Source: Methanomicrobiales archaeon HGW-Methanomicrobiales-1
Lineage (GTDB): Archaea; Halobacteriota; Methanomicrobia; Methanomicrobiales; Methanospirillaceae
Reading direction: 5' to 3'
DNA length: 64,000 nucleotides
NCBI GenBank assembly: GCA_002839675.1
Contig: PGYM01000002.1
Span: forward strand, 290,111-354,110
Position numbers and translations under genes: made by a program. Below the pieces are notes generated by a model. It was not told the DNA's origin. It searched no databases and was given only the letters and a program-made list of their open reading frames with translations. This document shows, in pieces, positions 9,483 to 16,737 of the stretch; the stretch's first letter is position 1; each line of letters opens with the position of its first letter.

Positions 9483-9698
9483 TTATGCGTTCTTCATCTT
9501 GGCTTTTGCTACAAAGCCGTCTTTGCCAATGTAATACATGTGGCCTTTCTCTTTTGCGATCTTTTCAGTGCCGACTTTCTTCTTCTTGCCGGTCTTGTTG
9601 TGCTTCATAGGTGCTGCCCATACGTACCCATCCTTGCCGATGAAGTACAGGAAGCCCTTTTCGCGCACGATTTTTTCTTTTCCAATTTTGGTTCCCAT
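9483..9698 (-). CDS. Small basic protein made of two tandem repeats
   Basis: A 71-residue lysine-rich protein built from two copies of one unit of about 30 residues: IGKEKIVREKGFLYFIGKDG then VGTEKIAKEKGHMYYIGKDG, each followed by a short basic tail. The pattern suggests two beta-hairpin modules and perhaps nucleic-acid or ribosome binding, but this is inference. I know similar small proteins only as uncharacterised. The start is well supported: GAGGTG (complement of 9704-9709) lies 5 nt before the ATG, and a TATA-like box TTTTATATTA lies at 9751-9760 on the minus strand. Confidence 0.82.
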   Translation of the reverse strand: MGTKIGKEKIVREKGFLYFIGKDGYVWAAPMKHNKTGKKKKVGTEKIAKEKGHMYYIGKDGFVAKAKMKNA

Positions 9699-9998
9699 TT
9701 AAACACCTCAAAACCACAATTGGGTTTTGATAATGAAAGGTGACGCCTGATAATATAAAAGGTTTCCGTCGAAGCCCGTCGAAGTCTGGATTTTTGGGAT
9801 ATATTTGCGCTTATTTTTGGCATTGAGGCGCACTATTCATTCCGTTTAAATAACCCCCGAATAACGGTTATTTTAGCCAATTGACGGCAATAACGGGCAG
9901 ATTTCCGCTCTTCGGGGTGACAGAAACCGGACCCCGTAGCGCAGTCGGAGGGGTAAACCGGGGGTGCCTGACGGCAGGGTGCGGCAAGGTGCGGCAGA
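9699..9998. promoter_or_regulatory. Intergenic region holding the promoter of the small repeat protein
   Basis: The minus-strand TATA box TTTTATATTA at 9751-9760 and ribosome site at 9704-9709 belong to the gene ending at 9483. Between them lies an imperfect inverted repeat AAAACC-ACAATT-GGTTTT (about 9710-9728) near the expected transcription start. I see nothing convincing in 9780-9998 beyond the downstream end of the archaellin-like gene. Confidence 0.55.
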
Positions 9999-10649
9999 TT
10001 ACCCGAGATTCATAACCGGGTGAATTACGGAAGGAACCTTTCGGGCGACCGTGAGCGGCATGGCACTGCCATCCGGATGAAGGATGAGTGTGAAGGTCCT
10101 GTATGGCGGGACGCCGATCGATGGGCATGCCAGGATCTCAAACTGTTCGCCCGGCTCCAACCAGTTGTCAGAATCCGCGGTCCGCCCGGGGAGGATATTA
10201 TATTTCCGGGTTATTGTCCAGTTCGGGCAGACAAGGGAAGGGGCGAATGTCTGCCGTATTGGTTCGGACGCCCCCGAAGAAATCCAGTTCACGTCCATAT
10301 GATCCATATCGATAGCCCCGGTATCCCCCATAAAGAGCGATATCGTTATCTGGATCGCTCCAAGTTCATCGGGATTCGGGGACTTGTACATAATATATTT
10401 GTTATCATGGATCCCGTTCACTGCGGGAAGACCAAAGACTGATCCGACGGGCTGGACATGGTCGCCTGATATGTATGCACTCTCCGCCACTGCACCTTCG
10501 GGAAACGTTCTGGTCCCCCCGGACTGCCCCCCGCTCATGAATACGATCAGGATTATTAGTGCTCCGATGAGTATCGCCAAGACTACAACCACTTCAATGC
10601 CGGTAAATGCATCGTCACGGTATGGTGTACGCTTGTTGTAAATACCCAA
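9999..10649 (-). CDS. Archaellin-like protein (type IV pilin-type N-terminus)
   Basis: A 216-residue secreted filament-type subunit. The N-terminus has the class III signal: a short basic leader, then DDAFTGIEVVVVLAILIGAL, where a FlaK/PibD-type peptidase would cut ahead of the FTGIE-like segment. The hydrophobic helix leads into a beta-rich domain, and the C-terminus (LEPGEQFEILACPS, LILHPDGSAMPLTVARKVP) matches the ends of archaellins. The start is TTG at 10649, because no ATG precedes the hydrophobic segment; GGTGA lies about 6 nt upstream of it. The other archaellum genes (flaH, flaI, flaJ) are absent here. It is a paralogue of the next gene upstream. Confidence 0.8.
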   Translation of the reverse strand: MGIYNKRTPYRDDAFTGIEVVVVLAILIGALIILIVFMSGGQSGGTRTFPEGAVAESAYISGDHVQPVGSVFGLPAVNGIHDNKYIMYKSPNPDELGAIQITISLFMGDTGAIDMDHMDVNWISSGASEPIRQTFAPSLVCPNWTITRKYNILPGRTADSDNWLEPGEQFEILACPSIGVPPYRTFTLILHPDGSAMPLTVARKVPSVIHPVMNLG

Positions 10650-10755
10650 ATCCCCTCACCCTGTTTCCCGTTTACTCTTAGTATGCCTGCCAGACATTTC
10701 AGCCAAGTGTAATTACTCCTCTTTGTGCACACATCAGATCTTAGCGTTTGTGCCG

Positions 10756-11415
10756 CTACCCAAGGTTCGTCACTGCAGTAATCTCAGGAGGGACGGTCCG
10801 GGTCAGGGGGAGGATCTGCCCGTTCTGCGGCATGATCGTCAGCGTGAACTGCTGGTAGGGAGCCGCATTCCCCGCCGGACAGACAAGGAGCGTGAACTGT
10901 TCATCGGTTTCAAGGAAGATATCCTGATCCGCACCTTTCAGGGGGACTGAATTTGCCTTCTTAGTTATCGTCCAGTTCGGGCAGATCAAAACAGGAGTCT
11001 GTACCAGGGAGAGCTTTTCCTGGTCGGTTCCACTCACCCAATGGATCGATGCGTGGCCCATATCGATATCTCCCGAATTCATCATGAACGGTTGGATCGT
11101 CAGTTCAAACGCTCCCAGCAATGCCGGGTTCTGGGTTTTAAAATGGACCTGAACACCATCGATTGTTCCGTCAACCGCAGGATACCCGAATATGCCACCG
11201 GGATCCGTGAGAAGATCGGTCGTTGCCACTACGTCATTTGCGATCATTCCCTGTTTCGGCTTTTGTTGTGCACCCACAGGGGGTGTTTTCCCGTGGGATA
11301 ACTCCCCGTACCCGAGATACCCTATGACCAGTGCTGCGACAACCAGCAGTATGACGATCTCGAGTCCCGTCAATGCATGTTCATTGCCGTGCAATTGTCT
11401 TGTATATCTTTTCAT
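10756..11415 (-). CDS. Archaellin-like protein, paralogue of the neighbouring gene
   Basis: A 219-residue secreted subunit with the class III leader and NEHALTGLEIVILLVVAAL helix. The tail is nearly the same design as its neighbour's: LETDEQFTLLVCPAGNAAP, TIMPQNGQILPLTRTVPPEI and a final TNLG. Both proteins share FGYPAVDG/FGLPAVNG, GDIDMGH/GAIDMDH and CPNWTITKK/CPNWTITRK, so they arose by duplication. The start ATG 11415 has GAGAGGAATT ahead of it and lies only 16 nt after the stop of the F390 synthetase-like gene, so the two are probably co-transcribed. Each product has cysteines in the beta domain, which is unusual for archaellins. A minor filament or adhesive-pilus role is possible. Confidence 0.8.
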   Translation of the reverse strand: MKRYTRQLHGNEHALTGLEIVILLVVAALVIGYLGYGELSHGKTPPVGAQQKPKQGMIANDVVATTDLLTDPGGIFGYPAVDGTIDGVQVHFKTQNPALLGAFELTIQPFMMNSGDIDMGHASIHWVSGTDQEKLSLVQTPVLICPNWTITKKANSVPLKGADQDIFLETDEQFTLLVCPAGNAAPYQQFTLTIMPQNGQILPLTRTVPPEITAVTNLG

Positions 11416-11431
11416 AATTCCTCTCTCCCCA

Positions 11432-12793
11432 TCAGTGCACTCTTTGGTCTACCAGCCGTTTCGGGCGACCCTTCTTTGTGTAAAGATCGAGCCCGCGGAG
11501 CCCGGTGAAATTGAATGTTATCTGGAACGAACCATCGTGGTAATGCTCTGCAATCAGTGATTTGTACTTAAGGAACCGGGAAACGAACTGCTCTTCTATC
11601 AGCCGGTGATCACAGCGTTCCGGATCAAAGCACTCAATGTTCACCCGCAAAACCACCTGATCGGGTTTCTCTCCATTGGATACAGATGCTTCATATTCCC
11701 CGGTAATATATGCCATGTTCCCGGGCTGGAAGACTGCCGCTTCTATGTCAGTCCGGTTGAAGGGATTGCCGAATGCCCAGACGGTTTCTGCCTCCCGCTG
11801 GGGATTGACCAGCCGCATATGGGTCCTCCCGCATCCGCACCGCTCTTTTGAAAGGACTACCGTTGTATCCTCCGTATCATAATTGATCAGCATCATCCCG
11901 CTCTTCCCGCCAACCGGCAGCAGCGTAGTGAGTACGCCCCTCCCGCACTCGCCATCGTGAACAAATGACTGCATCCGGGGATCGTATACATCCAGGTGAA
12001 CAAGATCTTCGGGAACGTGAAGCCCTGCAAGCTGCGTGCATTCACCACACATGGTCCCTTCTGTACTGCCATAGGTATTGTACACCGGCACGCCCCACAA
12101 TTCAGAAAGGTAGGCGCGGGACTCGTCGGCAAAACTCTCACCGCCTGCAACAAGCTTATCAATTGACGTATCAGAGGTCTTCATTCCTTCAGCTGCCAGG
12201 CGTCGTGCGAGCCTGAGCAATTTGAAAATACTTCCCACAATAGCGGTGGGTTTGTAACTTTTCAGGATTCGGGATTCAAAGGTACATTTACCTATGGGTA
12301 TGATCCCCATACCGATACGCTGGGCTGCAATTGTCATGGTGTTTGCACCCACGTTCATACCGTACGAGGCGCAGACCACGATCCGGTCCTTTTCCGAAAA
12401 GCCCTGCGAGACAAAACTCCGGGCATACTTCTCTGCGTACCGTTTCCAGTCATCCCAGGTCAGGAAGAAACCTTTGGGGGTACCGCTTGTTCCGCTCGTC
12501 TCCTGGATGGAAAACACATCATTCCAGCCAGTGGACAGGAATTCAAATTCCGGTGTGGCGGGGGGCTGGTGCTCCCGTATAGTTTTTCCGGAAACTACCG
12601 GCAGGTTGAGCAGATCCTCGTGAACCCGGATTTCTGCAGGATTGATGCGGTTCTCACGGAACCAGTGCCGGTAGAAGGGGGAGTGTTCAGCGGCATACTG
12701 CACAGTATACCGCACGCGTTCATCAATAAGAGCATCGAGATCACTGCGTTCCATGGTCTCGACCTGCTTATCAAAGTACGATCCCCCGGGCAT
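11432..12793 (-). CDS. Coenzyme F390 synthetase/phenylacetate-CoA ligase family enzyme
   Basis: A 453-residue adenylate-forming enzyme of the PaaK/F390-synthetase branch of the ANL family. The phosphate-binding motif is QETSGTSGTPKGF near residue 97 and the acid/aryl pocket motif YNTYGSTEGTMCGEC near 237. A cysteine pair near 318 (KERCGCGRTH) is typical of this branch. Methanogen members are assigned to AMP or GMP transfer to coenzyme F420 under oxidative stress, giving F390, but aryl-CoA ligase activity cannot be excluded. The start ATG 12793 follows an AT-rich stretch. An archaellin-like gene follows 16 nt downstream in the same direction. Confidence 0.82.
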   Translation of the reverse strand: MPGGSYFDKQVETMERSDLDALIDERVRYTVQYAAEHSPFYRHWFRENRINPAEIRVHEDLLNLPVVSGKTIREHQPPATPEFEFLSTGWNDVFSIQETSGTSGTPKGFFLTWDDWKRYAEKYARSFVSQGFSEKDRIVVCASYGMNVGANTMTIAAQRIGMGIIPIGKCTFESRILKSYKPTAIVGSIFKLLRLARRLAAEGMKTSDTSIDKLVAGGESFADESRAYLSELWGVPVYNTYGSTEGTMCGECTQLAGLHVPEDLVHLDVYDPRMQSFVHDGECGRGVLTTLLPVGGKSGMMLINYDTEDTTVVLSKERCGCGRTHMRLVNPQREAETVWAFGNPFNRTDIEAAVFQPGNMAYITGEYEASVSNGEKPDQVVLRVNIECFDPERCDHRLIEEQFVSRFLKYKSLIAEHYHDGSFQITFNFTGLRGLDLYTKKGRPKRLVDQRVH

Positions 12794-12846
12794 GAGAGAG
12801 AATTATGAGAGGGATGGTTTATAGATTGCGAAGGGTTCTGGCCGAA

Positions 12847-13662
12847 TCAGACACGTTTTATCGCTTCGGCTTCCAGCCGCACCATCCCGACATGGATCAC
12901 TCCGTCAGCGCCAGCCGGATACAGTGCGAGATATTCATCGATAAGTGCCCTGATAAATGCCGGTTGCTCATCCTCCGGCAAACGCGCCATCCACGGGAGC
13001 CAGGTGGTGCGGATCCAACCGGCAAATGCCTCCCGGTCGGGATACACCATATCCTTTGGGATCAGCTCCACCCGGACCGGCTCAAGTCCTGCACCTGCCA
13101 GCCACTGCCGGTATTCTTCCGGACCAAAAAAACCGAAAGTGAAGGAGAAACCATCAAAGTACTGGCACCAGCGGGGATTTTCGAGCAGGACTTCAAGTGC
13201 TTCGAATGTCTGTGCTGCGTTCCCTTTCCCGCCCATCTGGACAAGCAGCCTTCCCCCCGGACAGAGACAGCGGGCAATTCCTGCAAGCAGGGGTTTATGA
13301 TCGAAAATCCAGTGGAGTGCGGCATTCGAGAAAACAACATCGAACTTCCCGGAAAACTCCAGATGACTGGCATCCATCCGGACAAAGGTGAGGTTTTGGT
13401 GAGTGGAGGGAAGGAAATGTTCCCGGGCAAAACGGCACATCTCCGGTGAATTGTCAATACCTGTCACCGACCCTTCCGGCACACACGCTGCGATCGCAGC
13501 GGTCACCTTCCCGTCCCCGCAACCGATATCAAGGACCCGTTCATGCCCGGAGAGCCTGAGTTTGGCAATCAGTTCCTGCGCCCAGAGCTGCTGGGCGGGT
13601 GAACTCTTGTGGTAGTCTGCGGCGTTCCAGGTAAATGACGGTAATGGATCCGGGGGTACCAT
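12847..13662 (-). CDS. Class I SAM-dependent methyltransferase
   Basis: A 271-residue soluble methyltransferase with the Rossmann SAM-binding motif VLDIGCGDGKVTAAIA near residue 40, the acidic loop TGIDNSPEM, and motif IV-like FDVVFSNAALHWIFD near 108, which resembles the trans-aconitate 2-methyltransferase group. The C-terminal part supplies the substrate lid (WLAGAGLEPVRVELI, PEDEQPAFIRALIDEY). The substrate is not predictable. The gene ends 53 bp upstream of the start of the F390 synthetase-like gene on the same strand, and its start lies 113 bp from the divergent radical SAM gene. Confidence 0.88.
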   Translation of the reverse strand: MVPPDPLPSFTWNAADYHKSSPAQQLWAQELIAKLRLSGHERVLDIGCGDGKVTAAIAACVPEGSVTGIDNSPEMCRFAREHFLPSTHQNLTFVRMDASHLEFSGKFDVVFSNAALHWIFDHKPLLAGIARCLCPGGRLLVQMGGKGNAAQTFEALEVLLENPRWCQYFDGFSFTFGFFGPEEYRQWLAGAGLEPVRVELIPKDMVYPDREAFAGWIRTTWLPWMARLPEDEQPAFIRALIDEYLALYPAGADGVIHVGMVRLEAEAIKRV

Positions 13663-13774
13663 ATATGCAGCCTCAGAAATAGTGGGGGCTGTACAGATTA
13701 AATGTTAGAGTCGGAAGGGACTGCATGCTTCCCTATATTTATCGTCTGCAAACACCCATGATGATGAGCATTCC

Positions 13775-14905
13775 ATGTATTTCCACCTCATCCTCACCGA
13801 CGAATGTAACCTCTGCTGCAGGTACTGCCGCGCAAAGGAATTTGAGGTAATGGAAGAGAGCGATGATGAAACCGCACCCGAAATTGATATCGATCCCAAT
13901 CTTCCCCGGGATCTGGATTTCGATCTCAACCTGCTCTATACATTCCTGCAAAAAGATCCCGCACCCACGCTCACATTTTATGGAGGAGAGCCCCTCATGC
14001 GTGCGGATCTGGTTGACAGGATTGTGCGCGAGGCACCGGTACAGCAGTTCATGATCCAGACCAATGGGCTGCTGCTGGACCAGCTTGCTCCGGAAATCGT
14101 GAACCGTTTATCCACCATCCTCGTCTCACTGGACGGCGGGGAAGACCTGACCGACGGCAACCGGGGAATGGGAGTGTACCGGAAGGTGATAGAAAATGTC
14201 AGGAAAATACGGGAAGGCGGCTACTCGGGAGAACTCATCGCACGGATGACCGTGACCGAAAGGACCGATATCGCAGAAGCGGTCCACTGGCTTTTCCAGA
14301 ACCCGGACTATTCATTCAATTCTATCCACTGGCAGCTGGACGCGAATTTTGCCGGGGATTTTTCACGGCGTCACTTTGCTGAATGGGTGAATACAAGCTA
14401 TAATCCGGGGATCCGGTCTTTGGTTGCAGACTGGGTGGATCGTATGGAATTGACCGGGAAAGTAGCCAAATGGTACCCGTTCCTTGACCCGATGGAAGAT
14501 TTATTGCTGGGCAGAAAAAGTCATCTCCGGTGTGGGTCGGGGCACGCGAACTACAGCATCATGACCGACGGGCATATCGCGCCCTGCCCGGCAATGGTCG
14601 GGATGACGGATTATTACGTGGGACATATCCGGACTGCCGACCCGCAACATCTTGACAGGATCTTAATCGCGGGGGAATGCACCGGGTGCGGGATTTATGA
14701 TTTCTGCGGAGGACGGTGCCTGTACTCCAATATTACCAAGCCTTGGAACAATGCAGAGAGAAAGATCGTCTGCGGGACCGTGGAGAACCTCTACACGGCA
14801 CTTAAGAGTGAATTTCCCCGCGTCCAGCGTTTAATTAAGAATGGTACGATTGCTCCCGACGCTTTTGCCCATGAAAAGTTCAACGGGTGCGAGATCATCC
14901 CGTAA
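13775..14905 (+). CDS. Radical SAM enzyme of the peptide-modifying/SPASM type
   Basis: A 376-residue radical SAM protein. The [4Fe-4S]-SAM motif is C11-x3-C15-x2-C18 (DECNLCCRYC), followed by the glycine motif TFYGGEPLMR near residue 68. The C-terminal region has a second cysteine set (LRCGSGHANYSI, IAPCPAM, GECTGCGIYDFCGGRC) like the auxiliary-cluster domain of peptide-modifying SPASM enzymes, and the family resembles putative peptide-modifying enzymes of methanogens. A TATA-like TATATTT at 13734-13740 places the transcription start only some 10-15 nt before ATG 13775. An out-of-frame ATGATGATG lies just upstream. The nearest small Cys-rich ORF (15043-15276) is a candidate partner, but this is unproven. 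Confidence 0.87.
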   Translation: MYFHLILTDECNLCCRYCRAKEFEVMEESDDETAPEIDIDPNLPRDLDFDLNLLYTFLQKDPAPTLTFYGGEPLMRADLVDRIVREAPVQQFMIQTNGLLLDQLAPEIVNRLSTILVSLDGGEDLTDGNRGMGVYRKVIENVRKIREGGYSGELIARMTVTERTDIAEAVHWLFQNPDYSFNSIHWQLDANFAGDFSRRHFAEWVNTSYNPGIRSLVADWVDRMELTGKVAKWYPFLDPMEDLLLGRKSHLRCGSGHANYSIMTDGHIAPCPAMVGMTDYYVGHIRTADPQHLDRILIAGECTGCGIYDFCGGRCLYSNITKPWNNAERKIVCGTVENLYTALKSEFPRVQRLIKNGTIAPDAFAHEKFNGCEIIP

Positions 14906-15042
14906 GGGTTACCAGCGGAATATTACCGTACCCTGAACATTTTTTCTTATGATCTGTAATACCACAGAGTACCTCAACAGCACATTTTTGGATCAGGCAT
15001 CAGGGCAAAACTCATCTCTGGGTTGGACTAATACTAAAAATC

Positions 15043-15276
15043 ATGGCTGAATCGTGGAAGGAGGCAAAAGAGTGTGCCCACAAAGAGGCACTCCTGCACG
15101 TCTATCATGACTGCGATGCAAATACCTACGGGGCATGCAATGACTGGGAGCGTCAGGGGTCATTTAAAGGGGGCGTGTTTACCGAACATCGCTGCCTGTG
15201 TATGCCAGCTAACCTGAGCGCCGAAGAACTCGAAGAAAAAGAGAAGAAATTCCTCCGGGAAAATCCGGACTGGTAA
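15043..15276 (+). CDS. Small cysteine-containing protein, unknown function
   Basis: A 77-residue acidic/basic mixed protein with five cysteines (C11, C24, C32, C51, C53) in the first two thirds and a charged helical tail (SAEELEEKEKKFLRE). No signal peptide or membrane segment is seen. It lies 137 bp downstream of the radical SAM gene on the same strand. That spacing allows an independent promoter, since the sequence ahead of the ATG is AT-rich (ACTAATACTAAAAATC). The C-terminal CLC and internal histidines could bind a metal. It could be a substrate of the radical SAM enzyme, but the gap and lack of a leader motif make that tentative. Confidence 0.65.
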   Translation: MAESWKEAKECAHKEALLHVYHDCDANTYGACNDWERQGSFKGGVFTEHRCLCMPANLSAEELEEKEKKFLRENPDW

Positions 15277-15281
15277 CACGA

Positions 15282-15878
15282 TTATTTTTTCCGGACTTCA
15301 TGACGGAACCGGTGCATGATATCGTACATCATCAGCCGGAACTCAGAGCCGATATCTTCCCATGATTTTACATCGGAAACCGGTTCTTCTAGAGTACTTT
15401 TTACCTCGTGCACAACCTGGCACTCCCCTTCCTTTTCTGTCTGTTTTCCATAGCAGAGTGTGCGCATAATCTCGAAATAACCGCTGACAAGCACGACAAT
15501 GAAAACAATCGGGACGATCACAAACGACATCAGCCAGACCAACGGGTAGAGACTGGTTGCCACAACCGTGTCAATCCACTTGAAAACAAGGAGCAGGAAC
15601 GCGATGATAAAAACGCTGCCGGTCGCCCTGATGATGGGTGCGGGCAGATTGAGCGGGAACGTAAAGGCAAAGAAGAGATCAGCGGCCAGCATGATGAATG
15701 AGATGATCAGCAGAAACCAGAAGTTTTCGTCGATAAACACGACTCCGGAACGGTAGATCGGGTTTGATATGTAATAGGTAAGGATGTTTGCCAGCACTAC
15801 GAAAATCAGGAAACATATGATCCCGATCATCCGTGAGACAAACACTGAGCTTAAGGATTCATTCCGGTGGAACTTCAT
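15282..15878 (-). CDS. Multi-pass membrane protein, unknown function
   Basis: A 198-residue integral membrane protein. Four hydrophobic segments are visible: residues 14-35 (IGIICFLIFVVLANILTYYI), 48-72 (FWFLLIISFIMLAADLFFAF), 80-105 and 112-135 (VWLMSFVIVPIVFIVVLVSG). The C-terminal 60 residues are soluble and charged, and end DIMHRFRHEVRKK. I do not recognise the family. It is convergent with the small Cys protein (5 bp between the stops). Confidence 0.75.
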   Translation of the reverse strand: MKFHRNESLSSVFVSRMIGIICFLIFVVLANILTYYISNPIYRSGVVFIDENFWFLLIISFIMLAADLFFAFTFPLNLPAPIIRATGSVFIIAFLLLVFKWIDTVVATSLYPLVWLMSFVIVPIVFIVVLVSGYFEIMRTLCYGKQTEKEGECQVVHEVKSTLEEPVSDVKSWEDIGSEFRLMMYDIMHRFRHEVRKK

Positions 15879-15988
15879 TTTCCGGCCTCTGTAATGTTAA
15901 GTAGGATTGGTCAAAGACGCTAATAAGATTCCCCCCTTGGTGCTGGCACCATCGCAACACCTATCACCCGGGCATACAATTCATCGGT

Positions 15989-16360
15989 ATGCAGGTCAAT
16001 TACAAGCGGTACGGGCTCTACCTGCTCCGGTGGCAGGCGAGTACCCCGATTCTTGCCGGGGTCGGTATTCTTCTCGCGTCCATGGGGCAGTGGATTGCCG
16101 CCATTGTCGCAAACCTGATAGGCGGGCTGATCTTTTTCTGGGTAGACCAGTTCATCTTCACATCCCAGAGTCTTGCTGCGCAATGGGAAGTTAAGGAGAA
16201 TATCACCTGCGTGGACTGTGGCAAAATCACCCGCGGGTACCGGCTGGTGCGATCGGGTGATTACGACAGGACGCATGATCATGAACCGCAGTTCCGGTGT
16301 GAGGAATGCTCACAGAAAAAGTCTGAGGAACTCAAAGGGCGGGGGGTAAAGGTTCATTGA
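15989..16360 (+). CDS. Small membrane protein with C-terminal zinc ribbon
   Basis: A 123-residue protein with two hydrophobic segments (about residues 18-35 and 37-60), followed by a cytoplasmic zinc-ribbon-like module: CVDCGK near residue 74 and CEECSQ near 105, that is two CxxC pairs spaced about 30 residues apart. No catalytic motif is visible. The gene stands alone between the divergent membrane protein and the trp leader region. A membrane-tethered zinc ribbon is compatible with a scaffold or regulatory role; function is unknown. Confidence 0.75.
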   Translation: MQVNYKRYGLYLLRWQASTPILAGVGILLASMGQWIAAIVANLIGGLIFFWVDQFIFTSQSLAAQWEVKENITCVDCGKITRGYRLVRSGDYDRTHDHEPQFRCEECSQKKSEELKGRGVKVH

Positions 16361-16627
16361 TTGTGGGAAATTTTTGATATTCTTTTTGATCTTTTTTATT
16401 CCTGAATTTTTCCCGGGTCTGTTTTAACGGTCCTGTACAGGATCTCGGTTCGTCCATCAATCCATGTGCACGTTTCACGTTTCCCGGCGGAATCACGACG
16501 TCCCTGGAAGAAATTTTTGTCCATAATGCACTTTTAAAAAGGGTATTGCCCCGTGATCAGGCACTCTCTGCTTTCCCGCACCCAGTGTTAAATAAAATAC
16601 ACCAATAACCAAAAATTTACAATAATG

Positions 16628-16648
16628 TATAAATATGTACAAAGTACA
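16628..16648 (+). promoter_or_regulatory. trp operon promoter with overlapping inverted-repeat operator
   Basis: A TATA box TATAAATAT (16628-16636) is followed directly by a perfect inverted repeat TGTAC-AAA-GTACA (16636-16648). The transcription start is then expected near 16655, giving a leader of about 80 nt before trpE. TGTACA is the core of the TRP box bound by the TrpY repressor of Methanothermobacter (established knowledge), so this is a plausible tryptophan-dependent operator. No trpY-like gene is present in the window. The rest of the 16361-16627 gap is AT-rich and shows no gene. Confidence 0.7.
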
Positions 16649-16663
16649 CCGTTATTCACACAT

Positions 16664-16681
16664 CTGCCCGGAATCGGGCAG
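16664..16681 (+). other. Hairpin in the trpE leader
   Basis: The sequence CTGCCCG-GAAT-CGGGCAG forms a perfect 7-bp stem with a 4-nt loop, placed between the predicted transcription start and the short leader ORF. It is not followed by a T-run, so it is not an obvious terminator. It may act on RNA stability or on ribosome access. Confidence 0.55.
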
Positions 16682-16689
16682 CTGATAGA

Positions 16690-16737
16690 ATGGTGATGCC
16701 GGTGGACTGGAAAAGGCTATTAAAACGGATGAAATGA
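16690..16737 (+). CDS. Putative 15-codon leader ORF overlapping the trpE start
   Basis: ATG 16690 opens a short frame reading MVMPVDWKRLLKRMK. Its TGA (16735-16737) overlaps the trpE ATG (16734-16736) in the arrangement ATGA, the same coupling used throughout the operon. It includes one tryptophan codon (TGG at 16708-16710). The segment is too short for coding statistics and could be chance. If translated, it would couple trpE translation to ribosomes finishing the leader. A GGTGAT ribosome-site-like sequence lies inside it, so an alternative internal start at 16696 is possible. Confidence 0.35.
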   Translation: MVMPVDWKRLLKRMK

